DNA of 64,000 nucleotides from Luteibacter yeojuensis. Its GTDB lineage: Bacteria; Pseudomonadota; Gammaproteobacteria; Xanthomonadales; Rhodanobacteraceae. The notes beneath the pieces were generated by a model, which was given only the letters and a program-made list of their open reading frames with translations, did no database searches and was not told where the DNA came from. The translations under genes and the position numbers were made by a program. Positions within the stretch are counted from its first letter, which is position 1; every line of letters starts with the position of its first letter. Of the stretch, positions 9,619 through 18,095 are shown piece by piece. The stretch is from the NCBI RefSeq assembly GCF_000964085.1, contig NZ_JZRB01000016.1, positions 91,641 to 155,640 of the forward strand, read 5' to 3'.

Positions 9619-11217
9619 TCAGGCCAGCTGTTCGTAGGCGGGCAGGGTGAGGAAGTCGCGCAGTTCGCTTGCGTGGGTTAGTGCGCTGATGAGGGCGGCC
9701 GCTTCGTCGGCACGCTTCGCGCCCGGGTGCGACGACTCGCGAAGCCGGTGCGTATGCGAAGCCAGCGCGTGGTCGAAAAGTGGGAAGGTGATAGGCGCGT
9801 GGTCGCTGAATTCCACCGGGCCGTGGTGTAGCCACTGCCACAGCTGTGCGCGGGCGATCTCGGCGGTGGCGGCGTCTTCCATCAGTTGGTGGATGGGCAC
9901 GCAGCCCTGGCCATCGAGCCATGCCGCGGTGTAGCGAAGGCACACCTCCACGTTGTTGTCGAAGCCGGCGCGCGTGACGGTGCCGATCGCGGGTGCGACC
10001 AGCGCATCGCGGCTTGCGACGATGTCGTCGCGCATCACGTGCAGCTGGTTCGGCGTGGGCATGTGCTCATCGAAGACGGCCTGGGCCACCGGCACGAGGG
10101 CCGGGTGCGCCACCCAGGTGCCGTCGTGGCCCGCGGTCACTTCGCGCAGTTTGTCGGCGCGCACCTTCGCCAGCGCGGCATGGTTCGCCTCGTCATCGCC
10201 CTTGATGGGGATCTGCGCCGCCATGCCGCCCATGGCGAACGCGCCACGGCGGTGGCAGGTCTTGATCAGCAGCTCGGAATAGGCCTTCAGGAACGGCACG
10301 GTCATCGCCACCTGGCCGCGTTCCGGCAGCAGCCGGTCGGCGTGTGCGCGGAATGTTTTCAGGTACGAGAAGATGTAGTCCCACCGCCCACAGTTGAGAC
10401 CGACCACGCGCGTGCGCAGCGCATGCAGTATCTCGTCCATCTGGAACACGGCCGGCAGCGTCTCGATGAGCACGGTGGCTTTCATGCAGCCGCGTGGCAG
10501 GCCGAGTGTGTCTTCGGCGTGCGCCATGACGTCGTCCCACAGCGCGGCTTCTTCCATCGATTGCAGCTTGGGCAGGTAGAAGTAGGGGCCGCGGTCGTTG
10601 CCGTGCAGCGCCTTCGCGTTGTGGAAGGCGAACAGGCCGAAGTCGAGCAGGGCGCCGGCGAGCACGTCGCCGTCGATCTCCACGTGCCGCTCCGGCAAGT
10701 GCCACCCGCGGGGGCGGACGACGAGCACGGCGGGCGAATCCGACAGCGCGTAGTGCTTGCCTTCGGGGCTGGTGAAGTCGATGGTGCCGTCCACGGCGTC
10801 GCGCAGGTTGCGCTGCCCTTGCACCTGGTTCGCCCAGGTCGGCGCGCTCGAGTCCTCGAAGTCGGCCATGAACACCTTCGCGCCGGAATTCAGGGCATTG
10901 ATGATCATCTTGCGTTCGACGGGGCCGGTGATTTCGACGCGGCGATCCTGAAGTGCGGCCGGGATGGGCGCGACAGTCCAGTTCCCCTCGCGGACGGCTG
11001 CCGTGTCGGTGCGGAAATCGGGCAGGTCGCCGGCGTCGTAGCGAAGCTGGCGCGCGGTGCGCTCGGCCAGCAGGGCCAGGCGTCGGGCATCGAAGCGGCG
11101 GTGCAGGCCGGCCACGAAAGCGAGGGCGGCCGGGGTCAGTACATCGGCAAAGGCATCGGTGCCGCCATACAGGCGGACGCCAGCCAGCGGGTCGATCTCG
11201 CTCTTGGGAACTGCCAT
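9619..11217 (-). CDS. aceB: Malate synthase A
   Basis: A 532-residue enzyme condensing glyoxylate with acetyl-CoA to malate, the second step of the glyoxylate shunt. The signature VGLNCGRWDYIFSYLKTF, the upstream VLIETLPAVFQMDEIL with catalytic acid residues and the DGTWVAHP segment identify the A isoform. The ATG at 11217 follows GGAGGCAGGCCCC and gives the family N-terminus; the frame is open 54 bases further up. It is first in the aceBA operon and divergent from a LysR gene, with a long inverted repeat in between. Confidence 0.96.
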   Translation of the reverse strand: MAVPKSEIDPLAGVRLYGGTDAFADVLTPAALAFVAGLHRRFDARRLALLAERTARQLRYDAGDLPDFRTDTAAVREGNWTVAPIPAALQDRRVEITGPVERKMIINALNSGAKVFMADFEDSSAPTWANQVQGQRNLRDAVDGTIDFTSPEGKHYALSDSPAVLVVRPRGWHLPERHVEIDGDVLAGALLDFGLFAFHNAKALHGNDRGPYFYLPKLQSMEEAALWDDVMAHAEDTLGLPRGCMKATVLIETLPAVFQMDEILHALRTRVVGLNCGRWDYIFSYLKTFRAHADRLLPERGQVAMTVPFLKAYSELLIKTCHRRGAFAMGGMAAQIPIKGDDEANHAALAKVRADKLREVTAGHDGTWVAHPALVPVAQAVFDEHMPTPNQLHVMRDDIVASRDALVAPAIGTVTRAGFDNNVEVCLRYTAAWLDGQGCVPIHQLMEDAATAEIARAQLWQWLHHGPVEFSDHAPITFPLFDHALASHTHRLRESSHPGAKRADEAAALISALTHASELRDFLTLPAYEQLA

Positions 11218-11275
11218 GGGGCCTGCCTCCAGTGGTTTCGGGTCTGGAGGCCACGCTACGTCCCGCCGCATGGCG

Positions 11276-11318
11276 TTGACAAAGCATATGTTTCAATTCA
11301 TAACATTGACTTTGTTAA
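11276..11318. promoter_or_regulatory. Inverted-repeat operator between aceB and the LysR gene
   Basis: Two 18-base arms, 11276-11293 and 11301-11318, are inverted copies agreeing at 13 positions. The outer nine bases are TTGACAAAG on one strand and TTAACAAAG on the other, and ATGTT is shared further in. The arms are separated by 7 AT-rich bases. The first arm also supplies a TTGACA -35 element for the plus-strand LysR gene. The arrangement fits a divergent operator bound by the LysR-type product, controlling both itself and aceBA. Confidence 0.6.
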
Positions 11319-11357
11319 TGGCAAATGCAAGCTACCGTTTTTATTTAGGAAAAAACG

Positions 11358-12389
11358 ATGCCTCGGAAGCTGAATCCACCGAAGAAGGCTCCCGCGAAGA
11401 CGTCGAAGGCGCGTGCACGCGTCAGCGGCGCCGATGATCCTTCGGGCCGTTTCTACTACAAGGGGAACCGCCTGAAGCAGCTCCGGGCGTTCGTCTACAT
11501 CACCCGCCTGGGCACCCTTAGCCGCGCGGCCGAGGCACTCTTCCTGTCGCAGCCATCTGTGAGCCTGCAGTTGCAGGCGCTGGAACGCGAAATGGGCATG
11601 CCGCTCGTGGAGCGGACGCGCCGGCGCATCACCCTCACGGATGCCGGCGAGGCGCTTTACGAGATGGCCCGGCCCCTGGTCGAGGGCTTCGAGAACCTCG
11701 ACCGCGAGTTCCAAGCGAAGACGCGGGGCAAGCAGTCGGGACGGCTCACCGTCGCCGCTGGTGCATCGACGATCCAGTACCTGCTGCCGGACCTGGTGAA
11801 GGCCTACCGCGAGCGCTACCCCGACGTGCAACTGCAACTCGCCAATGTCACCGGCAAGGACGGCATGGCGCTGCTACGTGCCGACGAAGCCGACATCGCC
11901 ATCGGCTCGATGCTCGACGTGCCCAACGACATCGCGTGGGCGCCGGTGTACCACTACGACCCGATGCTGATCATGCCGCCCGACCATCCGCTGGCAGAGA
12001 AAGAGGCGATCCGTCTGGAAGACCTCTCACCTTACGGCCTGATCCTTCCCCCGCAACGCCTCACCACCTTCCGCCTCGTCGACATGGTGTTCCAGCAGCG
12101 CCGCGTGCCCTACACGGTGGCGATCGAGGTGGGCGGCTGGGATGTGATCAAGCAATACGTGGCGATGGGGCTGGGCATCTCGATCGTGACGGGCATCTGC
12201 ATCACTGATGCCGATCGCGAGCGGCTGGTGGTGCGAAACCTGCGGCAGTATTTCCCGCAGCGCAGTTACGGTGTCGTCATGCGCAAGGGCAAGTTCCTCA
12301 GCCCCGAAGCGCGCGCGTTCATCGACTTGATCAAGCCAGGGTTGTTGACCCATCGCGACTATGATGAGCCGGGGCATTCGGAGCGCTAG
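11358..12389 (+). CDS. LysR-type transcriptional regulator, CysB-like, probable aceBA regulator
   Basis: A 343-residue regulator with a basic 35-residue N-terminal extension (PPKKAPAKTSKARAR) ahead of a winged helix-turn-helix (LRAFVYITRLGTLSRAAEALFLSQ begins it, and PSVSLQLQALEREMG carries the recognition helix). The C-terminal type 2 periplasmic-binding-like domain begins near residue 125 (RLTVAAGASTIQYLLPDLV). A strong AGGA ribosome site precedes the ATG. Divergence from aceBA and the shared inverted repeat suggest that it regulates the glyoxylate shunt; the ligand is unknown. Confidence 0.88.
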   Translation: MPRKLNPPKKAPAKTSKARARVSGADDPSGRFYYKGNRLKQLRAFVYITRLGTLSRAAEALFLSQPSVSLQLQALEREMGMPLVERTRRRITLTDAGEALYEMARPLVEGFENLDREFQAKTRGKQSGRLTVAAGASTIQYLLPDLVKAYRERYPDVQLQLANVTGKDGMALLRADEADIAIGSMLDVPNDIAWAPVYHYDPMLIMPPDHPLAEKEAIRLEDLSPYGLILPPQRLTTFRLVDMVFQQRRVPYTVAIEVGGWDVIKQYVAMGLGISIVTGICITDADRERLVVRNLRQYFPQRSYGVVMRKGKFLSPEARAFIDLIKPGLLTHRDYDEPGHSER

Positions 12390-12397
12390 AACACAGG

Positions 12398-12847
12398 CTA
12401 TGCCTCGGCGTCGAAGTTCGTGCCGGTCTTGAGCGCATTGATCACCGTCGTCAGTCCTTTGGCGCAATACAGTGCGCTCGTGTACCCGCCTTGCTGCCCA
12501 GCGGCGGCATGCATGGGCGAAAGCGCTCCGACCATGCGCGCGACGCGTTTCGTTGCTTCAATGAGATTGAATGGCCTGTTGTCCGTGAGGCCCCTGGCGC
12601 CCGGTGCCCTGAGCAGCATCAGCTTGGATGCAACATCCTCCGTGATCTTACCTTCCTCGCACAGGCGTGCAGCGATGGGGTTGAGTTCGCTGGGCCGGAC
12701 GTTCGTCAGATCCAGTTTGCCGACATCGTTCTTTAGCGGCCCGGATATGCCACGCACCGTTCGTCTGACCTGATCGTCGGTGCCGTGCGATGAGCCAAGC
12801 TGATCGATTCTGAGGAGGGGCAGGGGACGCTTCGGGGGAATGTACAT
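12398..12847 (-). CDS. Hypothetical protein, 149 residues
   Basis: I do not recognise this protein. It has no signal peptide or membrane segment. A helical central part reads LDLTNVRPSELNPIAARL and EDVASKLMLLRAPG, and the C-terminal part has TKRVARMVGAL and CAKGLTTVINAL. The ATG at 12847 has GGAG six bases upstream. It is convergent with the LysR gene, with only eight bases between stops. The neighbouring sequence contains a decayed gene and a partial REP, so this is a small accessory patch. The reading frame looks genuine by codon use. Confidence 0.55.
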   Translation of the reverse strand: MYIPPKRPLPLLRIDQLGSSHGTDDQVRRTVRGISGPLKNDVGKLDLTNVRPSELNPIAARLCEEGKITEDVASKLMLLRAPGARGLTDNRPFNLIEATKRVARMVGALSPMHAAAGQQGGYTSALYCAKGLTTVINALKTGTNFDAEA

Positions 12848-12872
12848 GGGCGGCTCCGTCAACAGAGCCACC

Positions 12873-12896
12873 TTGTGGGAGTGCGCGACGATTCGC
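12873..12896. repeat. Degenerate single REP-like element
   Basis: A TTGTGGGAGTGCGCGACGAT segment matches the TGTGGGAGCGCGC...CGCGA layout of the elements at 4936 and 34011, with a shortened second half. It lies just ahead of the 149-residue gene and at the head of the decayed coding sequence that ends at 13108. Confidence 0.4.
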
Positions 12897-13108
12897 TGTA
12901 GGCGATTACCGACTCACGCTGTCGGAAAACGGCGTGATGTTTGGTCCTGCAGGTGAAGGCGGGCGGAGAATGGATCGACATCGCGACGGGTGCATTCATC
13001 CATAAGCCGCAACTCGGCCCCGGCAGCTACCGGCTTGTGCTGCAGAACATTTCCGCTGCCGTCGGGACCATCACCTACACCGTCCGCTACCGAATCTCGG
13101 GCGGCTAA
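12877..13108 (+). pseudogene. Decayed coding fragment with a repeated GxYRLxL motif
   Basis: Two protein-like stretches sit in different frames. One, from about 12892, reads RRFAVGDYRLTLSENGVMF. After a frame change near 12940 the second reads VLQVKAGGEWIDIATGAF and then GPGSYRLVLQNISAAVG, ending YRISGG with TAA at 13106-13108. Both carry a G(D/S)YRL(T/V)L motif, so they look like two beta-rich repeats of one former protein. There is no intact start. I infer a frameshifted remnant; a sequencing error or chance coding likeness cannot be excluded. Confidence 0.4.
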
Positions 13109-13117
13109 CGCCTGAAA

Positions 13118-13705
13118 TCAGGCGTCCCGATGCTTCCCGTGGTAACCCACGAACATGGCGCGGATACGCGCCATGTCGGCCTCGGTGTCGTCGGTTGCAT
13201 GGACGAGCGGACCCAGCGTGAAGGTCTTCGTCGGGTAATCGATGAACACGGTCTGGATCGGCACGCCCGCGGCACGCGCAATGCGCAGGAAGCCCGACTT
13301 CCAATGCTTCACTGGCTTTCGGGTGCCCTCGGGCATGATGCCCAGCCACAGCGTATCGGCTGCGGCGAAGCGGGCCACCATCTGGTCGACCACATTGGTC
13401 GCTGCCTTCCGGTCGATGGGGATGAGGCGTAGCCCGCGCACGATCGGGCCGAGGGGGCCATTGAGCACTTCGCGCTTGATCATCACGCCGAGATCGAGGC
13501 GGATGGCCTGGCGCATGAGCAGGCCGTACACGCCATCCCAGTACGACGAATGCGGGGCGCCAATGAGAATCAGTTTCTTCTCATTCGGCATGGTGCCGAC
13601 GATGCGCCAACCCGTGAGCTTGATGGCCCAGAGGCAAAGGCGCTTGAACCACGAGTCGGGCAGCCGCGGTGCGTTCGGAGGGAGCTCGGCGGAGACGCTG
13701 CTCAA
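13118..13705 (-). CDS. 1-acylglycerol-3-phosphate acyltransferase-like (PlsC family)
   Basis: A 195-residue PlsC-fold acyltransferase. The family blocks are HSSYWD (HX4D catalytic pair, near residue 52) and MPEGTRK (acceptor phosphate binding), with LRLIPIDR between them. It lacks the N-terminal membrane segment of PlsC itself, and similar short proteins act on lipid or ornithine-lipid type acceptors, so the substrate is unknown. The start is a TTG that overlaps the arfB stop (TTGA), with GGAG seven bases upstream, which indicates translational coupling to arfB. Confidence 0.8.
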   Translation of the reverse strand: MSSVSAELPPNAPRLPDSWFKRLCLWAIKLTGWRIVGTMPNEKKLILIGAPHSSYWDGVYGLLMRQAIRLDLGVMIKREVLNGPLGPIVRGLRLIPIDRKAATNVVDQMVARFAAADTLWLGIMPEGTRKPVKHWKSGFLRIARAAGVPIQTVFIDYPTKTFTLGPLVHATDDTEADMARIRAMFVGYHGKHRDA

Positions 13706-14124
13706 TCGTTGCTCCAGTCGCGCGAGCGCGAGCGCTTGGTCTGGCCGCGCTGGGCCTTGCCAGCGAGGCGGCGTTCCTTCGAAGCACGCGTGGGCTTCGA
13801 GGGCACGCGCTTCTTGGCCACGAGCGTGGCGGCGTGGATGATCTCCACGAGTCGCTCGCGGGCGTCATCGCGGTTGCGGGCTTGCTCGCGGAAACGGCGG
13901 GCCTGGATCACCAGGACGCCCGCATCGGTCATGCGACGGTCGCGCCGCATCAGCAGCCGCTCACGCACTTCCTCCGGAAGCGAGGGCGAGCTGGCGACAT
14001 CGAAGCGCAGCTCGACGGCACTTTCCGTGCGGTTCACGTGCTGGCCCCCCGGGCCATCGGCGCGCGTGAAGCGCTCGATCAGCTCGGACTCGGGGATGGC
14101 GATGGTGGCGGTGACGATAAGCAT
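13702..14124 (-). CDS. arfB: Alternative ribosome-rescue factor ArfB (YaeJ)
   Basis: A 140-residue peptidyl-tRNA hydrolase that frees ribosomes stalled on mRNAs lacking a stop codon. The catalytic GGQ loop is in RADGPGGQHVNRTESAVELRFD (Gly-Gly-Gln near residue 28). The C-terminal basic tail, rich in Lys and Arg (KKRVPSKPTRASKERRLAGK), is the part that enters the empty mRNA channel. The length is normal. It is the first gene of a two-gene unit with the acyltransferase. Confidence 0.94.
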   Translation of the reverse strand: MLIVTATIAIPESELIERFTRADGPGGQHVNRTESAVELRFDVASSPSLPEEVRERLLMRRDRRMTDAGVLVIQARRFREQARNRDDARERLVEIIHAATLVAKKRVPSKPTRASKERRLAGKAQRGQTKRSRSRDWSND

Positions 14125-14278
14125 GTTGGCGTGGATTCTAGCAGCGTCGCGGCTGGCGTCATGACGCGACGCAATCAGCGTGGGCGACGCCTACACGCGG
14201 TGTCGGAAAACGCCGATTGGCGGCCTCATTCCGATTCGTAACCATGGCACTCCTCATTCATTCGATGGAGCGCCCCCT

Positions 14279-14761
14279 ATGCTTAACGCTAGACTCGCTG
14301 CGGAGCCGGCATTCGACCCGGCCTTTGGTTACGACATGGAAGATACGATCACACTCGCCCGTCTTCAGGAGTTCCTTGAGGCGGACATCATCGGCGACAT
14401 CGACGTTGTCGGCCGCGTCGGTGGTTGGGTGATCCGCGTGCACACCGGCGATCCCTCGCCACCGATCCTGGCGGCGCCCAGCGGTGCCATTCGCCTGTTC
14501 ACTTCGGCGGACAGCGTCATTCAGCAGCTTTTGGAGTTGGGGGTCACCCGCATGCAGTTTGATGCGGACGATCTCGACCTGAAGGGCATGCGTGCTCCGC
14601 GAGTCGATCGCGCGGCGCTTGCCAGGCAGCAGGCCGAGCACGATGCAAGGATTACGGCTAAGGCGTGCGCCGTGCGGGACCGGCTCAGGGCGGGCACGGA
14701 GCAGGCGATCTCGTCTGAGGAGATTCTTGCGCGGTACGGCAAGCATCGTCGCAAGGACTGA
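14279..14761 (+). CDS. Putative antitoxin of a RelE/ParE-type pair, unusual size
   Basis: A 160-residue protein directly ahead of a RelE/ParE-like toxin gene, with seven bases between them. It has no recognisable DNA-binding family signature. The N-terminal two thirds (ADIIGDIDVVGRVGGWVIRV, then GAIRLFTSADSVIQQLLELG) look like a small alpha/beta domain, and the C-terminal third is helical and charged, ending KHRRKD, as expected for a toxin-wrapping tail. GGAG precedes the ATG at 14279. It is longer than ordinary RHH or Phd antitoxins. The role is inferred from position. Confidence 0.6.
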   Translation: MLNARLAAEPAFDPAFGYDMEDTITLARLQEFLEADIIGDIDVVGRVGGWVIRVHTGDPSPPILAAPSGAIRLFTSADSVIQQLLELGVTRMQFDADDLDLKGMRAPRVDRAALARQQAEHDARITAKACAVRDRLRAGTEQAISSEEILARYGKHRRKD

Positions 14762-14768
14762 CACCGCC

Positions 14769-15062
14769 ATGGCTTCCTGGTCTTTCTCCCAGGCGGCTGA
14801 GCAGGAATTCGAAAGTATCAAGTTGTTTTATGCCTGGCACCGAGCAACGCCCACCGGTGACAGCGTCATCAGCGCTCTTCTTGATCGAATTCAGCTCGTG
14901 GCCGCCCATCCACTTGTCTTGCCCGTCGATGCACGCGGCATTCGAAGGAGTCCGCTGTCCCGATTGCCTTACTGCATCAGCTACGAATACGAGCAGGCGT
15001 GTGATTGGGTACACGTTCTATCGGTTTCGCATTCGCGTCGCGAGCAGCCATCGCTACGCTAG
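14769..15062 (+). CDS. RelE/ParE family toxin
   Basis: A 97-residue protein of the RelE/ParE fold, which in relatives either cleaves mRNA on the ribosome or blocks DNA gyrase. Family features are the N-terminal SFSQAAEQEFESIKLFY helix region, LLDRIQLVAAHPLVLP, the GIRRSPLSRLPYCISYEY strand pair with basic residues and the closing VHVLSVSHSRRE strand, whose Ser-His-Arg-Arg pattern is typical of ParE. The ATG at 14769 follows AAGGACTGACACC. It probably forms a bicistronic toxin-antitoxin operon with the preceding gene. Confidence 0.82.
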   Translation: MASWSFSQAAEQEFESIKLFYAWHRATPTGDSVISALLDRIQLVAAHPLVLPVDARGIRRSPLSRLPYCISYEYEQACDWVHVLSVSHSRREQPSLR

Positions 15063-15070
15063 GCAGCGCT

Positions 15071-15778
15071 TCAGGAAAGCGGAAACGCATCCTGCCACCC
15101 GAAGCGCTCAACAAGCCGCGCCCACGTCTCATCCAGCGATGCCGAAATCGCCATCGGCTGCCCCGAGACCGGGTGCGTGAACATCAGCCGCTCCGCATGC
15201 AACAGCAACCGATGCGAGTTGAAGTGCTGCTTGTACAACCGGTTATGATCGCCACGCCCATGCTGGCTGTCGCCTACGATGGGGTGGTGAATATGCGCGA
15301 AGTGCTTGCGGATCTGCCGGAAGCGCCCCGTGCGGGGTTCGGCCACGACCAGCGCGTAGCGCTGCTTCTCGTAGCGGCCCAGCGGGATATCCACTTCCAC
15401 CGTGGCGAGCTGGCGGTAGTCCGTCGTCGCATCGCGGCGCGGCCCCGTGTCGCGCGAGCCGGGCAGCGGGTAGTCGATCGTGCCCTCTGCAGGGTCGGGC
15501 CAGCCGCGCACCACGGCGAGGTAGCGCTTGCTCACCGTGCGGCCCATGAACTGCTCGCCCATCAAGCCAGCGACTTCCGGCGAACGTGCCACGAGCAGCA
15601 CGCCCGACGTGGCGCGGTCCAGGCGGTGGGCGAGGTGCAGGCGCCCTTCCACCTGCTCGCGGAGCAGGTCGATCAGGAAAGCATCGTCCGGCCCTACGAA
15701 GGTCGAGCGGTGCACCGCCAGGTTCGCGGGTTTGTTGACGGCGACAAGATCGTCGTCCTGGTAGAGGATCTCAAGCAT
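15071..15778 (-). CDS. truC: tRNA pseudouridine(65) synthase
   Basis: A 235-residue RluA-family pseudouridine synthase. The catalytic Asp54 is in HRLDRATSG. The preceding VNKPANLAVHRS, the later RTGRFRQIRKHFAHI and HPIVGDSQHGRGDHNRLY blocks are characteristic of TruC, which modifies U65 in tRNA-Ile1 and tRNA-Asp in E. coli. The ATG at 15778 gives the normal N-terminus; the frame remains open upstream, inside ubiB. It lies eight bases after the ubiB stop and convergent with the toxin gene. Confidence 0.9.
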   Translation of the reverse strand: MLEILYQDDDLVAVNKPANLAVHRSTFVGPDDAFLIDLLREQVEGRLHLAHRLDRATSGVLLVARSPEVAGLMGEQFMGRTVSKRYLAVVRGWPDPAEGTIDYPLPGSRDTGPRRDATTDYRQLATVEVDIPLGRYEKQRYALVVAEPRTGRFRQIRKHFAHIHHPIVGDSQHGRGDHNRLYKQHFNSHRLLLHAERLMFTHPVSGQPMAISASLDETWARLVERFGWQDAFPLS

Positions 15779-15786
15779 AGCTCGGC

Positions 15787-17436
15787 TCACGCGTGGCGGC
15801 GGGGCCAGCCGGCGATGAATGCCACCACGCCCAGCACAGCGGCAGCCACGGCCGGCCACACGCCGTGCGGCGCCAGCGTGCCGACCAGGGCGGCGCAGAT
15901 CAGCAGCGACGAACCCAGCATGCCGCACGCCAGCAGGCGCCGCGTACGGCGCGCCTCGTCCTGGGCCAGCAGCAGTGTCCGCGGATCAGCCACCTCGCGG
16001 CGCTCGCCGCTGGCCACCTGGCGCAGCGCGTCGCGCACCAGTTCGGGTACGCGCGGCGCGGTGTGGATCCACTCCGGCAGCCGGCGGCGCACATCGCGCA
16101 GCGTGGCGCGGACGCTGTAGCGCTCGCGCAGGATGCGCCGGAGCACCGGGTGCGCTACCGCCCAGATGTCGATCTCCGGGTCGAGCATGCGGCCCACACC
16201 CTCGATGTTCAGCAGCGTCTTCTGCAGCAGGATGAGCTGCGGCTGCAGGGTCAACTCGAAACGGCGTGCGGTCTGGAACAGCTTCACCACCAGCTCGGCG
16301 ATGGATATCTGCGACAGCGGGCGGGTGAAGTAGGGCTCGCACACCGTGCGCACCGCGGCTTCGAGTTCGTCGAGGCGGATGGTCGAGGGCATCCAGCCAG
16401 CGGCAACGTGCAACTGCGCGATGCGGGCGTAATCGCGCTCGAACAGCGCGATGAAGTTCTCGGCCAGCCAGTACTGGTCGGCCTCGGGCAGCGAGCCCAT
16501 GATGCCGAAATCGAGCGCGATGAAGCGCGGCTCGTCGATGCGCGAGGTATCGACCCAGATGTTGCCAGGATGCGCATCGGCATGGAAAAAGTTATCGCGG
16601 AACACCTGCTCGTAGAACAGGCGCACGCCCTTCTCGGCAAGTTGCTTGCGGTCGAGGCCGGCGGCATCGATGGCGGCGATGTCGTCGGCGCTCACGCCGC
16701 GCACGCGTTCAAGCGTGAGCGCGCCTTCGCTGCTCAGGTCCCAGATCACCTCGGGCACGTACAGGTCGATGCCGCTGGCGAAGTTGCGCCGCAGCAGGCT
16801 GGCGCTGGCGCCTTCGCGCTGCAGGTCGAGCTCGTTGTCGAGCATCTTCTCGACCTCGGCCACCACTTCGAGCGGGCGGATCTTGTCGGCATTGGGGTGC
16901 CAGCGCTGGGCCAGCGCGCCGAGCGAGTGCAGTAGCGACACGTCGCGTGCGATGCGCTGGTCGATGCCCGGGCGCAGCACCTTCACCACCACCTCGCGGC
17001 CGCCGTGCAGCGTCGCCGCGTGCACCTGGGCGATGGAGGCGGACGCGAGCGGCACTTCATCGAACGAGGCATACAGCGTCGACACCGGCGCCTTGAGTTC
17101 GCGCTCAACGATGGCGCGGGCCTCGGCACCGGGGAACGGCGGGACCTGGTCTTGCAGCAGCGCGAGTTCGTCGGCCACGTCGGCCGGCACCAGGTCGCGG
17201 CGGGTGGACAGCACCTGGCCCGCCTTGACGAAGATGGGGCCCAGTTCGGTCAGCGCGAGGCGCAGGCGCGCGCCCCGCGGCAGGCCGCGCACATCGGCGG
17301 CCGGCTTCGGGAAGAAGGCGCGGAGGAGCTTGAGCGGGCGGTAGAGGTGGGCGCCCTCGACGAGTTCGTCGAGCTGGTATTTGAGCAGGATGGCGGCGAC
17401 GCGCAGCAGGCGCGGGGCAAGGCGCAACGGCGTCAT
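15787..17436 (-). CDS. ubiB: Ubiquinone biosynthesis ATPase/kinase-like protein UbiB
   Basis: A 549-residue member of the ABC1/ADCK/UbiB atypical kinase family, needed for ubiquinone synthesis and thought to extract lipid intermediates from the membrane. Diagnostic features are the KxGQ motif ([11 protein letters not shown]), the A-rich loop ([11 protein letters not shown]) that replaces the Gly-rich loop, the ATP-binding Lys in [19 protein letters not shown] and the metal-binding ALDFGIMG. Two C-terminal membrane helices ([16 protein letters not shown] and [18 protein letters not shown]) anchor it. It overlaps ubiJ by four bases (ATGA). Confidence 0.95.
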   Translation of the reverse strand: MTPLRLAPRLLRVAAILLKYQLDELVEGAHLYRPLKLLRAFFPKPAADVRGLPRGARLRLALTELGPIFVKAGQVLSTRRDLVPADVADELALLQDQVPPFPGAEARAIVERELKAPVSTLYASFDEVPLASASIAQVHAATLHGGREVVVKVLRPGIDQRIARDVSLLHSLGALAQRWHPNADKIRPLEVVAEVEKMLDNELDLQREGASASLLRRNFASGIDLYVPEVIWDLSSEGALTLERVRGVSADDIAAIDAAGLDRKQLAEKGVRLFYEQVFRDNFFHADAHPGNIWVDTSRIDEPRFIALDFGIMGSLPEADQYWLAENFIALFERDYARIAQLHVAAGWMPSTIRLDELEAAVRTVCEPYFTRPLSQISIAELVVKLFQTARRFELTLQPQLILLQKTLLNIEGVGRMLDPEIDIWAVAHPVLRRILRERYSVRATLRDVRRRLPEWIHTAPRVPELVRDALRQVASGERREVADPRTLLLAQDEARRTRRLLACGMLGSSLLICAALVGTLAPHGVWPAVAAAVLGVVAFIAGWPRRHA

Positions 17437-18074
17437 GCGCCAGCCCCCTTGCGGGCGCGCTCAAGGCGGGCAAGGCGTGCGTCGAGGCGCTCGGTGCGTT
17501 CGCGCACGGCATCGACGCCATCGAGGTAGCCCTCCAGTTCACCCGGCGCGACGGCGACGCGGCCTTCGTCGCGCAGCCAGTCGGCACCATCGTCGACAAG
17601 GTGGCGGCCGGTTTCGCGGGCGTGGGCCAGGCCCTCGCGCAGGGCTTTCGCCAGCGCCACGCCGAGCGTGTCGCCGAACGTCCTGGCGAAGGCTTCTTCC
17701 ACGTCCGGCGCGTACTGCCGCGCGAGACGCTCGAGCCGGCGGGCCAGCTCGGCATCGCCGGCGATATCGACCTTGCCCGGCGCCACGCCGTCGTCGTCGC
17801 CGCGCAGCGCCATGGCAAGCAGGCTGCCCGGGGTGGCGGTGACGCGGAGGCTGCCGCCGTCCTCGGGCGGCCCCACGCGCAGGCGGCCCTTCTCCACGGT
17901 TATACGCAGCGCCAGGTCCGGCCCCGTGAGGTGCACCTGCACGCTGCGGCCGTCGAGCACGTCGAGGCGGCTGCGGGTATCGGGGTCGAGGTCGACGGTG
18001 CGATTGAGCGCGGCCTCCATGGCGCGGCCGGCGAGGACGCGCAAGGGGCGGGGCAGGAAGGCGTTCTGGGTCAT
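17433..18074 (-). CDS. ubiJ: Ubiquinone biosynthesis accessory factor UbiJ
   Basis: A 213-residue SCP2-domain protein that binds lipid intermediates and scaffolds the soluble ubiquinone-synthesis complex together with UbiK. The SCP2 fold covers about residues 20-115 ([45 protein letters not shown]). The second half is helical, ending in a coiled coil ([20 protein letters not shown]) that could contact UbiK. The gene overlaps ubiB, as in the common ubiJ-ubiB arrangement, but ubiE, which heads that operon in E. coli, is about 25 kb away here. Confidence 0.92.
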   Translation of the reverse strand: MTQNAFLPRPLRVLAGRAMEAALNRTVDLDPDTRSRLDVLDGRSVQVHLTGPDLALRITVEKGRLRVGPPEDGGSLRVTATPGSLLAMALRGDDDGVAPGKVDIAGDAELARRLERLARQYAPDVEEAFARTFGDTLGVALAKALREGLAHARETGRHLVDDGADWLRDEGRVAVAPGELEGYLDGVDAVRERTERLDARLARLERARKGAGA

Positions 18075-18095
18075 GCCCTCGATTGTAGCCGCTGG

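Noticed and set aside
14592..14768. An upstream extension of the RelE/ParE toxin frame
   Set aside because: It overlaps the antitoxin gene in another frame. The ATG at 14769 has AAGGAC upstream and gives the normal toxin length.
15005..16120. A 371-residue plus-strand frame overlapping truC and ubiB
   Set aside because: Antisense to two clear genes and without recognisable motifs.
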